A DNA stretch of 64,000 bases from Eretmocerus hayati (Eukaryota > Arthropoda > Insecta > Hymenoptera > Aphelinidae). Location: NCBI GenBank assembly GCA_029851415.1, contig CM056741.1, positions 82,655,782-82,719,781 on the forward strand. Direction: 5' to 3'. Below are positions 47,501 through 58,689 of this stretch, piece after piece. The notes under the pieces are model-generated. The model was given only the letters and a program-made list of their open reading frames with translations, was not told the origin of the DNA and searched no databases. The position numbers and the translations under genes were made by a program. Within the stretch, counting starts at the first letter, position 1, and the number at the start of each line of letters is the position of its first letter.

Positions 47501-47690
47501 TGCGTTAAAATATGTATGAAGTTAGTGATGAATATATTTTTTGATATATATGTATCAAAGTGATAAGGGTTCGGTACGTGAGCGCCCGAATTGACAGTAA
47601 AATGAGGGTAATAGATGAGAGTGAAGTGTGAGATGGTTTTTTGGGTTTTACAGATAGTTTTATTCATTCTTATCAAATGAGATCGAATTA
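44501..47690. other. Repeat-poor to low-copy intergenic DNA
   Basis: The satellite fades out by about 44700. Between about 46800 and 47450 three degenerate copies of a roughly 300-bp repeat are visible (landmarks 'tgagagtgttgcgcgcatgc' near 46905 and 'tgagagtgtggtgcgcaggc' near 47223). ORFs at 45278-45625 and 46797-47297 (both minus) have no recognisable domain; the latter crosses the repeats. Confidence 0.5.
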
Positions 47691-47696
47691 AAACGG

Positions 47697-47790
47697 GGGG
47701 TTGGCGAGCGGAGCGAGCAGGGGGGCTTGCTCCCTCTACTATATATATATATATATATATACATACATATATATATTTGACGAGTTTCGA
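47697..47790. repeat. GCGAGC motif with (TA)n, second copy
   Basis: 'gggttggcgagcggagcgag' followed by a G-run and (TA)n at about 47742-47763, matching 18970-19046 in order and orientation. The shared composite suggests a dispersed element rather than coincidence. Confidence 0.7.
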
Positions 47791-47794
47791 ACCG

Positions 47795-48525
47795 AATCGG
47801 CTCGTCGAAATCATATCACATCCCAAGAAGTACGATATCAAGCATGTTTGTTTTTTTCGGTTTGGATTCATTATCTACATCATATTATCAATGAGGTAAT
47901 TTACTCTTATCTTGATTTTTCTCATGCATTCAATACTGTATACTAGGGTTTTTAACAAAATCTATCTTCAATTTCGTTGAATTTTGTTGAATTCTATCTA
48001 ATGACCAATTTATAACGAAATTCCATAGAAAAAATCAATATCATTATTTTACGACGACATAATCTCCATAATATGATGATTATGATTCTTAGTGTGGGAT
48101 TTCGTTATGATGGAGTCATTGAATAGGACTCAACGGAATTCAACAAAATTCAAAATGGATTTCGTTAAAAACCCTGCTGTATACACTATTTTGTACAAAC
48201 ACTATTTTGTATCCTATTTTTCAAATATACTATTTCACTATCTAAAGTGAATTGCAACATTATTCCATTTCCCACCGCTAGTTCGTCGGTCAGTCCACAG
48301 GTGGCACAGTACTTGGGATAGCAGATGATTTTAAATGGGATTTTCCAAGAGGCTTCCTCGCAAGTGGCGAAATAAACTGCCTATTCGTATATAAGAGCGA
48401 CCGACAAACAACATTGTAAAACTTGGCGCGCGCTAATGGGTTTGCGACACCGATATATAGATATAAGGTAAATGCGAGCGATCTCCGTACCCCTGCCCCT
48501 TGCATCTTCCTCTCCTCTCTACTGT

Positions 48526-48528
<3 letters not shown>
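47795..48528. other. Spacer with no recognised gene
   Basis: AT-rich and partly palindromic around 47945-48175 (inverted 'gggtttttaacaaaatc' and 'gatttcgttaaaaaccc'), so a short foldback element of about 230 bp may sit here. Confidence 0.5.

Positions 48529-48613
<85 letters not shown>
48529..48613. repeat. (CT)n microsatellite
   Basis: About 85 bp of nearly uninterrupted CT. It creates long open Ser/Leu or Arg/Glu frames on both strands that are not genes. Confidence 0.95.
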
Positions 48614-48615
<2 letters not shown>

Positions 48616-48788
48616 CGGCTCGCTCTAATCCACAGCTCACCAGACGAAAGATGAAAAACACTGCGCGCGATTTCTTCCCCTCCCACAACACGGCCCTTGC
48701 TCATCTGCTCACACACACCACGCGACCCGGGCTTGTGTACATGTGAGCCATTAGTTCTATTCCAGTCCGCTTCGAGCACTGAAATCAG

Positions 48789-49397
48789 TTGGAGTGGCGC
48801 CGACTGGCGCATGTTGTGTTGCCATCACTTAACGTTGGACTTGCCCTTTTCTTGGGTAGATGTTCTGTGCCTGCACAGTTACGAGAAGTTCTCTTGTACA
48901 GTGAATTTTCACCAGATTGCGCAGATCCCTTAGAAGCACTAGAAGTTCTCAGTTCTAGATATAAGTATGGTGATGCAGACACAATCTTCATTTCTCCACG
49001 ACATTTCCAACCAAATATCTGCGTTCATTTACAATGTCGAGATCGAGTAAGGTACGCGTATATAGGAGCTACTTCCTCGGAACAATTCATACATCTCCAC
49101 CTGTATGAATTACACTTTAAACCATACATCGATGGAAACCCAAATCTAACGAGTGGAAGTATTGTGGAAGAATCAATCCCAAAGGAATCTTTTCAGGAGA
49201 ACATGTCTTTAGCAGAACCCTCCATGAATGAGGATCAAGCTCACCCTCACATTGACCAAGCAATTTCACGCTCATACGGCAATATGAATGCTCGAAACGA
49301 ATTATCTATTGAAAGACAAAATACCGCACCCCAAGACACAATTATGGCCCCATATAACACAACCATTCGTGGGAACATCGCGATGACTAGATATTGA
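48789..49397 (+). pseudogene. LTR-element ORF fragment with OTU-like C-terminal half
   Basis: A 202-codon frame ends at TGA 49395-49397 and continues in the same frame beyond it. Residues ~55-115 have the pattern of an OTU-fold C-terminus: 'YGDADTIFISPRHFQPNICVHL', a spacer, then 'FIHLHLYELHFKPYI', which would place the catalytic His. The DGNC segment expected upstream is absent, so the domain is truncated. The remaining residues are low-complexity Asn/Gln/Glu linker. The start is not determined; no ATG lies at the beginning of the frame. Domain call is from pattern only. Confidence 0.4.
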
Positions 49398-49880
49398 GTT
49401 GCAGGAGCGCGGCTACCCCAAGGAATTCCCACATGGGTGATAGATGAGAATGGAATCGATATATTTACGGGAGTAAGGATTATAAATGACCATCCATTCG
49501 CGCATGTCGATAATCTTGTTCACACAATTGCAGCAGATTTACAAACTGAAACAGAAGTATTGAACGCACTTATCACGAGAAAATATATAAGTCACAACCA
49601 ATTGCATAGCGAGCAACGAGAAATTGAAGAAACCATAATTTCTGATTACAAAAATAAGAGAATTTTCGGAATGGTCATAAAAAGTACCCCATATTCAAAG
49701 GTGCTAAGACCAGACCTTACGTCAACACTCAAAACTCTCAGAGCATCACTCAGTAAGATGGAAATAAAGTCAGTAGGAATGATTCGAGATCTCGTCATGC
49801 TGAGCGAGAGTGAATGGTCTCATCGTGTAGAGCAATCCAACCGTATTTTTCGGAAATATCAGATATCGATTAATTATCCG
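49398..49880 (+). pseudogene. Macro-domain-like segment of the same element
   Basis: This frame continues the previous one past its stop. It reads like a degraded macro (ADP-ribose-binding) domain: 'HVDNLVHTIAADLQTETEVL' where 'HcvSaDl.mgaGiA' is usual, then 'RIFGMVIKSTPYSK', 'DLTSTLKTLRASL' and 'IKSVGMIRDLVMLSESEW', in the order strand, strand, helix, strand expected for the fold. The glycine-rich ligand loop is not preserved. At about 49880 a one-base frameshift links it to the integrase frame. Assignment is inference. Confidence 0.4.
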
Positions 49881-50503
49881 AAAATAACTCACCAGTACCA
49901 CCTACCGAAGATCGTGCCCAAACTATAAGAGAATATCATGAATCTGCAATCGGAGGCCACAAAGGTATAGCGAAAACTTATAGTAAACTTGCAACTGAAT
50001 TTTATTGGCCAAATATGCAGGGAGATATGAGAATATTTGTGAGAGCGTGCCCGGACTGTCAAACAAATAAACTAGTGCGAGTAAAGACCAGATTATCCAT
50101 GGTCATAACGGATGCACCGGTAGTACTATTCGAGAAAATTTCGATGGATTTTGTGGGTCCAGAGACACCAACACAACTCGGTAACGTTCATATTCTTACC
50201 ATCCAGGATTGCTTTAGTGATTATATTGCGCTCACAGCCACACCTGATGCAACAACAACGACAGTCGCGAAAACATTGATAGATGAATTTGTTTCATATT
50301 TTGGATTACCCTTGACAATTTTGACGGATCAAGGGTCACATTTCATGGGAAGAGTTTTTGAAGAATTTGCTCGTATGTTGGATAAGATTAAGAAGTCAGT
50401 CAAGAGTAGGACTCGCGAGCGGGACGGCAGAGCTAGAGCCAATAGGCCAGCCCCGATCCCAAAATTATGCAATTCAAGTAATTCAGAAAATAGACGACCG
50501 TGA
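49876..50503 (+). pseudogene. Gypsy-type integrase, truncated
   Basis: The H2C2 zinc-binding region ('EYHESAIGGHKG...CPDCQTNK') is followed by the integrase core with the first catalytic Asp in 'SMDFVGP' and the second in 'LTDQGSHFMG'. The third catalytic residue (Glu) is missing, because homology stops at about 50400 after 'FARML', and an unrelated frame follows. Typical metavirid (gypsy) integrase order. No reverse transcriptase or RNase H is present in the window, so the element has a large internal deletion or rearrangement. Confidence 0.8.
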
Positions 50504-51277
50504 GAATAGTTTGATTCAAAAATCAGTGATAATATTCTTGAGTCCCAGAAAGATTAATGAGGATAATCAAATATCAAACTTAGTGACGAATAGATTGTGT
50601 CAAGTGAATCAGAATAGAGAGCAAGGATCACGTTTAGCGGATCATCAGCCAGCTGACTACAAAGAAGTATCGTGAGTCGGACTCGAGCGATTACACGCCC
50701 AGTCCTTTTTGAATTGTATCCTTCTTTCTCTCTCTTCGTTTTCTCTACATCTCGGTCGCCACGGCTCGACAACCAAAGTAACTTGTTTATGGTGTAAAAT
50801 ATACCAACCGTTTTTTTCCTTATACAAATCAAATTCGAATAAAGCTTCGGTACTTAATCTAACTCCGCCGGTGTAGTTATTTGCCCTCAGGGAATCGAGA
50901 CTGTTCATGCACGCGGCACCCGTCCCCGATCCGGTGCCGACGAGAAGGTATCCGTACGGGTATACATCAGAAACGATCCCGAATTTCCCTGCATTTATCC
51001 ACTGCGCGGGTCTCCATTCCCAGGTACCCACCAAAAATAGAGTAGTAGCAGCTCTGCTGAGTTAGATTTTGCCTTAATCTTTTAAGGAAGATTAGAGTGG
51101 GAACCTAACATAACTAAAACTGGTATCTAGAGAGTGGTATCTGTGTAGCTGGAATTCAGGTGGAATAATGCAAGAAGCAGAATCTAGAAAATGACCGATA
51201 GAGAGCGAGTCGACCCCTTTAGACGCGAGAGAATAACGGTATCACAAGTGACAATTATAGTCGCCCTCATTCATCCC
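50504..51277. other. Flank of the gypsy-type fragment
   Basis: Plus-strand frame 50358-50675 (after about 50410) is coding-like (Gln/Asn/Ile-rich) but unrecognised. The minus ORF 51034-50657 (125 residues, Gly/Tyr-rich, beginning after a stop) also lacks a match. A TGGCGACCG sequence on the minus strand near 50762 could be a retroelement primer site, but no LTR boundary is visible. Confidence 0.4.
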
Positions 51278-51284
51278 TATAAAA
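51278..51284 (+). promoter_or_regulatory. TATA box upstream of a decayed gene
   Basis: TATAAAA, about 75 bp before the ATG at 51360, with a possible start site (aacattcgac) about 30 bp downstream. Spacing and context look like a compact RNA-polymerase-II promoter. Confidence 0.5.
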
Positions 51285-51359
51285 CGAGAAACATGTGAAC
51301 ATTCGACTACAGCCAAAATTTACAACCTTCTAGGCTCACTCAAAAATTTGAGTAAAATC

Positions 51360-51836
51360 ATGGAAGAAAAATACCTTGACGTTATTTTGTCGAAAAACCC
51401 GGACGAGTACTTTAGGGCGGTGGAAACCTGGGAATACGCGTTCAGAGCTACGGAAGCTTTCCAAACTTTCATTTATAATTGCATCACGGGAATACTTGAA
51501 ACAACGAGGGTCGGAAAGTTATCATTGCTATTGTTAGGCCAGACTAGGTGCCAAAGTTTCTGAAATTCATGAAGAACATGTACCCAGACGAAGAATGGGA
51601 CCTCAACGACGAGCTTTTACAATGTACCATCCAAAGAAGAAACAAAACGATCATAATCAATTAGGAAATCCCATTACTAGATAAAGAACGCTACTAATTG
51701 TATAATACGTACCTCCTGGAATTCAGGCTTAACCCACACAACATAAGCGTCGCACAGTGGGGGAAAAAATTGCAAGTTGGCACAATTATGCTTCCCCACT
51801 AAACAGGCGATATCGAGACTTTGTAAAAAGTCAAAT
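51360..51836 (+). pseudogene. Decayed gene of unknown family
   Basis: ATG 51360 in a good context (atcATGG) opens about 60 residues of coding-like sequence ('LSKNPDEYFRAVETWEYAF', 'AFQTFIYNCITGI'). A frameshift near 51541 moves the coding signal into another frame ('MKNMYPDEEWDLNDELLQ', later 'FRLNPHNISVAQWGKK'), which carries at least five stop codons before 51840. A third open frame overlaps it (to about 51685), so the choice is not certain. I cannot name the family; mobile-element or endogenous-virus origin are both possible. Confidence 0.4.
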
Positions 51837-51957
51837 TGTAGGTTTTTTTCATGCAGAAGATGAATCCGTTTCCCTCGAAAGACGCCCAGAACTCATATGG
51901 TAGTGGCATTCATCAAAGCGAAAACCAGCTGAAAAACACAGTATAAGTGGTTTGATT

Positions 51958-52800
51958 CAGGGGGAAAGCAATTCGAGGCATTTTTTATAAGGAACAATTT
52001 GTTGCATTTTTCAGAACCCATTTTTTGGTGCCCCGAATTTTTCAAAAAACCATATTTTTTGAGGTTTTCGTGGTTTTTGGGGCCTTTCCTGGGAGAATTC
52101 AGGAACTTTGACTGCGGCAATCGGAAGAGCACAAAATTTTACGTTGAAATAAGTGGCTTGACGATTTTAAATGAATCTATGCTATGATCTCCACAACAGT
52201 GAAACAGAGAGGTAGTCCGAAAATCGTACAGGGGCGTTGAAAAACTCCCTAAAACTTAAAGGGAAAGCAATTTGAGACATTTTTCATTAGGAACAATTCG
52301 TTGCATTTTCCAGAACCCATTCTTTGGTGCCCCTGATTTTCCAAAAAATCATATTTTTTGGGGTTTTTGTGGTTTTTGGGGCTTTTCTTGGAGGAATTTT
52401 GAAATTTTGACCGCGGCAATCGAAAGAACACAAAATTTTACGTCGAAATATGTGGTTTGATGATTTTAAATGAATCTATGCTATGAGCTCCACAACAGTG
52501 AAACAGAGAGGTAGTCCGAAAATCGCACAGAGGCGTTGAAAAACTCCCTAGAAGTTGAAGGGAAAGCAATTTGAGGCATTTTTTCAGGAGGAACAGAGTT
52601 GTTGCATTTTCTAAAACACATTCTTTTGTTGCCTGGATTTTTCAAAAAACCATATTTTTTGAGGTTTTTGTGGTTTGAGACTTCTGAATGAATTTATGCT
52701 ATGAGCTCCACAACAGTCAAACAGAGGGGTAGTATGAAAATTGCACAGGAGCGTTGCAAAACTCTCTGAAACTCGAAGAGAGAGCAATTTGAGACATTCT
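51958..52800. repeat. Tandem repeat, three units of about 300 bp
   Basis: Units begin near 51958, 52259 and 52559 with 'gggaaagcaattYgaggcat'-like sequence and share 'gtggtttttggggcttt' and 'atgctatgagctccacaaca'. The third is shortened internally. A fourth start appears at 52793. ORFs on either strand are in repeat context. Confidence 0.85.
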
Positions 52801-53189
52801 CATAGGGGATGAAGGCCTCAAATATTGGTTTTTTTGCCTTTCTGAAGTGTTCTCAGGATCTGTGCCCTACCTCAACATGCCTCAGAAGGACCCAAATAAG
52901 TCACATTTTCTGGAATCCAGTGTTGGGGAGTGAAGAAACTTCGTTTTGGGCTCATATTCAACGAGGAATGAGCCATACCACATAGTGCGTTCGAAGACTG
53001 TGGCCGAAAAATGTTCCAAACGCCATTCCCCCAAAGAGGCTCAGCCCGTGATGTTAATCTTGTGGGAAAATGATGCCCGAATAATGTAGAATCAGAAACC
53101 AGAATAATCTCAGAGAAGTTTTCACTTCGGAAAAAAGTGCGTTCAGCTACACCATGTTGGGTGGGCGCATGGATTTTGGTGGATGTATG
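52801..53189. other. Spacer without recognised features
   Basis: No repeat, RNA or coding signal that I can support. Confidence 0.5.
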
Positions 53190-53545
53190 AGTATATGGAT
53201 AGATAGTCTGGTCAGAACTGATCCGGTCGAGTACGGTGTGAAAGGTCTCCTAAAGGTTTCTTCGGTCTAGTTCGGTCTGTTGCGATCTTATACAGTTTTG
53301 TACGATCTGACACGGTTGTTCAGAAATGTCTCTGAGACGGCATCGCAAATCTGGTACTCATCTTGCTCTTTGTATGAGTTATGTAAGTTTGTTGATTTGT
53401 GGAATTGAACAATTGGCTTCGGAATTCAGTGGTCTTGTACCAGACCGTACCAAACCGTACAAACCTTTGCAAGATTGCAACAGACCGAACAATACCATAA
53501 AAAACCTCAGGCTGTACTCGACCGGATCAGACCGGACCAAACCAA
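53190..53545. repeat. Foldback of about 350 bp
   Basis: Left arm ('tctggtcagaactgatccgg' to 'cggtctgttgcgatctta') is inverted in the right arm ('gcaagattgcaacagaccg' to 'accggatcagaccgg'). Small non-autonomous palindromic element by inference. Confidence 0.65.
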
Positions 53546-54112
53546 CCATCCATACATTCATCCATCCACCAATTCATGCACGCGCTCACTCATGACACCC
53601 ATTATATTCTACCCTCCCCGCGTGAGCGACTCGGTATGCGGGATCCGGGAATACAAAGTTTTGATTGACTTCTAACCATTTCAACTCTCATCAATTTCTC
53701 GTTAGAAGTTGATTGATCGTAGTCACGGTCGTATACACAGGTCTAACAACCCCCGTGATGGGGTGGTCCCGCTAATGTTGCCAGCTAATAGTTCGCGAGT
53801 CGGCCACCTACGGCGCGTCGATCTGAGTGAACATAGTTCGAGGCTGCGTGGCTCGTCGGTTCGGTCGTCTGCTCTCGCCATGCCAGGTCCCGCGCGCACA
53901 CCAAAGATTTGCATGCATTACGGATAGGACTTCTACTTGCTTTATCTATCCTCAATCATCTCAAGAAGGATAACCAACAATTTTTGTCGCTCAACTGGAG
54001 TATTATGTTACGATGCATTCGATATTAGGTGACAGATTCTCAACCCAACAGGAGTAAACCCAAGTGGGGGCAAGCGACTTATATGTAAGTTTTTGTTCAT
54101 ATTGACATAGAC

Positions 54113-54185
54113 GCCGCGATGGTCATATGGACAAGGCGTTGGCCTCTTGTTTTGTTGGCCCCAGTTCAAATCCCCGGTTTTCCTT
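54113..54185 (+). other. tRNA-like (SINE head-like) sequence
   Basis: 'gccgcgatggtcatatggac' provides an A box and 'agttcaaatcccc' a B box at tRNA-like spacing, followed by cctttttttct, a likely Pol III terminator. The acceptor stem does not pair, so this is tRNA-derived rather than a tRNA gene. Confidence 0.5.
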
Positions 54186-54600
54186 TTTTTCTCTTCTTTT
54201 CAACAGCAATCCTCAAATGTTTCCATCTTATCCATCAATTGAGAAGTGATTTATGAAATTTCGTGATATGAGTTTGCGAGAGAGTAGGAATATCCAAAAG
54301 TGGTCCAATTACTTTCAAAACATTTGGAAAATTTCGGATTTACTGTATACATCGTCTTAAGTGATGATGAAATGAAGAGTTGGAGAATGCTCATTGAAAT
54401 ATTAGAAATGATGACGGAAAGATTGATGCTCGGAATGTAAGCTAGTATGAGCAAAATTCGAAATTCTACTTCAAAGCCCTTACTCTCTCGCTCTCTCGAT
54501 ATTCATATCACAAAATTCCCATATGAATAAATCACTCCCTAATTGCCCGATCAAAATAAAAACATTTGGAGATTGCTGTTGAGAAGAAAAAAACAATTGG

Positions 54601-54669
54601 GAAATCGGGGATCGGAACTGGGGCCAGCAAAACAAGAGACCGGCACTTTGACCACACGACTATCGCGGC
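54601..54669 (-). other. tRNA-like (SINE head-like) sequence, inverted partner
   Basis: Inverted and diverged copy of the module at 54113-54185, with 'gccgcgatagtcgtgtggtc' and 'agttccgatcccc'. The B box has a C in place of an A. Acceptor ends unpaired. Confidence 0.45.
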
Positions 54670-55219
54670 ATCTGTCCAGATTGATTCAAAAACTTATATT
54701 TAAGTCGCTTGCCCCCACATGGGCTTACTTTAGTTGGGTTGAGAATCTGTCACCCAATATCAAATGCATCGTAACATAATACTCAATTGAGCGACAGGAA
54801 TTCTTGATTATCCTTCCCGAGATAAATCAAGTAGAATTCGAGGTATTGCGCGCGCGGGGGACTTGGCGATCCAGCATGGTGAAACCAGACGACCGAACCA
54901 ATGAGCCGCGCAGCCGCAAGCTGTGTTTGCTCAGATAAACGCGCCACCGGGTGGCCAACTTAGGAACCCCAACTGGTCACAGTAGCGGACCTACCCCCAC
55001 CACGGGAGTTGTTAGACCTGTGTATACGACCGTGGTCGTAATACCAACTCTACCGATACCGCAAATGTTAAATGGATTTGTACGGAGTCTTTAAGGGTGT
55101 CACTTGAAATCATTTGATAGCATGTCTTTGATTTAGGATTAAGAGGAAACATGATATTCTTCTGGAGATTCAATTGGACTTGATGAAATAAAGCCGAGCG
55201 ACCGTCAGCGAGCAAGGCA

Positions 55220-55990
55220 ATACCGCTAGTGTATATCGAGTACTCTTACAACCATACTCTGCCTAAAAGAACCGACTCGTCTCAGACGACTCGGCTCGAT
55301 CTAGTTTTGTCAAAATCTGTGTCCAGATCGCAACTGAGAAAGCCAGTTGTATGGACAAAAAGTTTATTCATAAAGGTGGACAAAAAAAACAAACAAAAAA
55401 CATCGGGGCGAGAAGTCCAGCTGAGACCCGGGCGAGACCTCACGGTCGGTCGAAACGTCCGATCCGAAGTCCAACACCTTGCCTCGGGGCCAGCGAGGTA
55501 GGTTACTGGGCATGTCGTTACAGGCGTACTTGCAGTGTGAGTCGCTATAGCTATACTTGAAGTGTACCGGGTCGCTATGGCTATTATGTATGATTATATA
55601 TAATGTATAGTAGGCGTTTCGTCGTTGCTCATATATATATATGCATTGATTTCCGGGAATCCCGTATATAGCTGTTACGAATATGTAAGTCCCAGAATTT
55701 TTTTCATAAGTCCCGGAAATATCCTAGGCCCGAAAAGCTGCTCATATATATATATATACACTCACCATATATGATGGCGAGCATACTCACTAAGTGTATG
55801 AGTGTATATATGAGTGATTCCGCCGAAAGTATAATTTTTTGGGACCAAAATCGTCGTAGGGAGTGATTTGGGTCAAATAATTATTTCAGCCCCAGACGAG
55901 TCTCAGTGAGTCGTTGCAGTTAATTTCCACTTGTTTTGGCACAAAAAAAAGTACCTAGAGCTATGCAGCTCACAATTGAAGCCAAACAGA
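55220..55990. other. Spacer with a tRNA-like repeat fragment and (TA)n runs
   Basis: 55300-55560 is a diverged copy of the sequence seen at 57640-57900 (landmarks 'aagccagttgtatgga', 'accttgcctcggggccagcg'). Short (TA)n runs lie at about 55630 and 55745. No gene seen. Confidence 0.55.
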
Positions 55991-56149
55991 GATATGTCGA
56001 GTTTGAGGGGTCGTGAAGGAGACGGAATTGACATTAGAAATATTCTCACGGCTCGCCAACCAATCGAAGACTCTTTTCCGCATAGATTTGATCCAATGCA
56101 ACCATACTTCAAGAAAATGTGTTCCACAAAGCGATATAACGCATTGGGG

Positions 56150-57095
56150 AGGCACGGTGAGCCTGAGCTATTTTGTAAGGTTGCGAAATACCACCCGAGG
56201 AATTCTTGTGGGGTATGATCCCCGAATGTTTCAGGATCACTTCCCAACTTCGAGTGAAATTGCAACACTAGCCGTTTTCTCTTTCCGTCATTTTTGATGT
56301 TCGTCTTCGGAAATAACTGTCTTCTCACTCTTGTGAAGTAAAGATGTCTGTTACTACGGTTTATGTATTGATAGATATTTTTAATTGAGCGCCCCATCAT
56401 CACTTTTGACTATGATATCATAAGAAATCAACTCCAAGATCAGTATTTCGGAACGACGAGCAAATTCTCGAATTGATTCAATGTACGTCACGGTGAGCCT
56501 GAGCTATTTTTGATGTTGCAAACCACCCGAGAAATTCTCGTGAGATATGATCCCTAAATGATCCAGGATCACTCCCCAACTTCGAGCAAAATCGTAAAAC
56601 TGACCACTCTTCATTTTCTTCATTTTCAGTGTTTTTCTTAGGGAATGATCGTTTTTTCTTCATTCCAAGGGATCGAATTTTCGTTCAAACAATTTCAATC
56701 TCAACTCATGCGATAAAATTTCTGTGCCATTACATCTCTACCTGTACATCAAATTAGTTCGAGAAATTATTCGTCGTCTGAAATATGGATCTTGGAGTTG
56801 ATTTCTTATAAGAATCATTGTTAAAATTGATGATGGTGTGCTCAGTTCAAAATATCTATCAATACATCAACCGCACAGACATTTCAACTTTCAAGAGAAA
56901 ACAGATGGTTATTTCCGAAGAACACCAATAGTAACGGAAATGAGAAACGGCTAGTTTTACGATTCCACTCGCAGTTGGGAAGTGATCCTGAAACATTCGG
57001 GAATCATACCCCACAAAATTTTTTCGGGTGGTATTTCGCATCATTAAAAAATAGATCAGGCTCACCGTGGAGGAGCACAACATGGCGACGGAATT
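56150..57095. repeat. Inverted repeat plus a third direct copy
   Basis: 'cggtgagcctgagctatttt' and downstream 'ggatcacttcccaacttcga' occur at 56150-56395 (plus), 56490-56620 (plus, truncated) and 57070-56850 (inverted). The outer pair forms a foldback. ORFs here are in repeat DNA. Confidence 0.7.
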
Positions 57096-57763
57096 GACCG
57101 AAAATTTTGTACGCCATTTGGAAAACACGTTTATATGGTGCACTCGGCCGCAGATTCGAGTTTCCGGTTTATGTCGTGCAGGAATGAGGTGTATTTGGGT
57201 ATCTTGAGATCAACCTCATTGGTTAGAAAGGCTCAATAGACTATCCCTATTGGAAAAAATCATGTGATGCGCATGACATAAAATTGTGATATCACGTTTT
57301 CTAAAATTCATGAGTAATAACCAGTCAATTCATGACATGAATCGGAAGGAGTAACATGACATCATGCTACCTTGTCATTAACATTTGTCATGACGGTTTG
57401 TCATGAATTCTCGTCACGATCTTCCAGATTTTCCGTGGCCTGGGTCATGTCATGTGCAGTTGTCATGGGACTTTGTCATGAACTTTTGTCACAAATTTAC
57501 ACATGTTTTACATGCTTTGAGCCATGTCATGGGACCTTGTCACGAACTTTTGTAATGCATTCACCAGTTTTTTACATACTCTGAGGCATGTCATGTGACC
57601 TTGTCATGATCCTTTGTCATGAATTCACAAATTTTTCTAAATTTGTGTCTAGATCGCGACTAAAAAAGCCAGTTGTATGGAAAAGAAGTTTATTAATAAG
57701 GGTCGACCGAAAAAAAAAACAAAGAAAATGATTCCTGACAATCATATTTATTTTAGGGAATTT

Positions 57764-57842
57764 CGGCCGAGATCGGGGCCCGAACCCACGCACCGCCAAG
57801 CGCCTCAGATTCAAAGTCCGACACCTTACCTTGGGGCCAGCA
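57764..57842 (-). other. tRNA-like sequence with long variable arm
   Basis: Inverted partner of 58099-58176: 'gctggccccaaggtaaggtg', anticodon-like 'gactttgaatctga', and B box 'gggttcgggcccc'. Confidence 0.5.
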
Positions 57843-58098
57843 GAGAAGGTTGAGAGAGGAATAGTTAAAGGCATACTTGGAGTGCGGCGCTATAACTATA
57901 TATTATATACAGTGAGCGCTTCGTTGCTCATACATACACTCATACATTCATCATATATGATAGTGATGATGATTGCCGCTCCAAACGGCGCTTACCATGT
58001 ATAATATAGTTATTATAGCGACCCGCCACTCTCTAAGTATAGCTATAGCGACCCGCACTCCAAGTATGCCTTTAACTACTCCTCTCTCAATCTTCCTT

Positions 58099-58176
58099 GC
58101 TGGCCCCAAGGTGAGGTGTCGGACTTTGAATCTGAGGCACTTGGCGGTGCGTAGGTTCGCGCCCCAGTCTCGGCCT
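58099..58176 (+). other. tRNA-like sequence with long variable arm
   Basis: 'tggccccaaggtg' takes the A-box place, 'tcggactttgaatctga' forms an anticodon-like hairpin with TTG in the loop, a longer arm 'gcacttggcggtgc' follows, and 'taggttcgcgccc' is a B box. The class II shape fits Ser/Leu-like tRNAs while the loop resembles tRNA-Gln; the acceptor stem is poor. Further fragments occur near 55480 and 59170-59230. Confidence 0.5.
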
Positions 58177-58689
58177 AAATTTCCTAAAATAAATATAATT
58201 GTCAGGAATGTTTTCTTTTCGTCTTTTTTGGTCGACCCTTATTACTGAATTTTTTTTCCATACAACTGGCTTTTTTAGTTGCGATCTAGACACAAATTTT
58301 GGAAAATTTGTAAATTCATGACGAAAGATCATGACAAGGTTACAAGACATGACTCAAAGTATGTAAGAAACTGGTGAATTCATGACAAAAGTTCGTGACA
58401 AGTTCCCATGACATGGCTCAAAGCATGTAAAAAATGTGTAAATTTATGACAAAAGTTCATGACAAACTGACATGACAACTGCCCATGACATGACCCAAGC
58501 CGCGGAAAATCCGGAAAATTGTGACAAGAATCCATGACAAAACTTCATGACAAGGTTTCATGATGTCATGTTACTCCTCCCGATTCATGTCACGAATTGA
58601 CAAGTTCATTAATCATGACTTTTAGAAAACGTGATATCACGATTTTATGTCATGCGCATAACATGATCTTTTTCAATAGGGATTGGGAA

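Larger units (their letters stand above)
53718..55039. mobile_element. 1.3-kb foldback with a tRNA-like sequence in each arm
   Basis: Arms 53718-54250 and about 54527-55039 are inverted, diverged copies; outer ends share 'acggtcgtatacacaggtct' and 'aacaac'. Each arm has a tRNA-like module with A and B boxes followed by a T-rich stretch. The arms also share a GC-rich segment with 'gaccgaacc' and 'cgagtcggccac'-like motifs. ORFs in it are not gene-like. Confidence 0.65.
57244..58684. mobile_element. 1.44-kb foldback with CATGACA minisatellite arms
   Basis: Arms 57244-57920 and 57985-58684 are inverted copies starting 'ccctattggaaaaaatcatg'. Each arm contains a run of 'catgacaaaagttcatgac'-type repeats (57330-57630; 58310-58620) and a tRNA-like segment closer to the centre. 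A non-autonomous element by inference; no target duplication identified. Confidence 0.7.

Noticed and set aside
48423..48812. Overlapping Ser/Leu and Arg/Glu-rich ORFs
   Set aside because: Products of the (CT)n microsatellite in different frames.
50657..51034. 125-residue minus-strand ORF as a gene, or as an LTR with primer site TGGCGACCG
   Set aside because: It looks partly coding-like, but no family, start context or LTR boundary could be identified.
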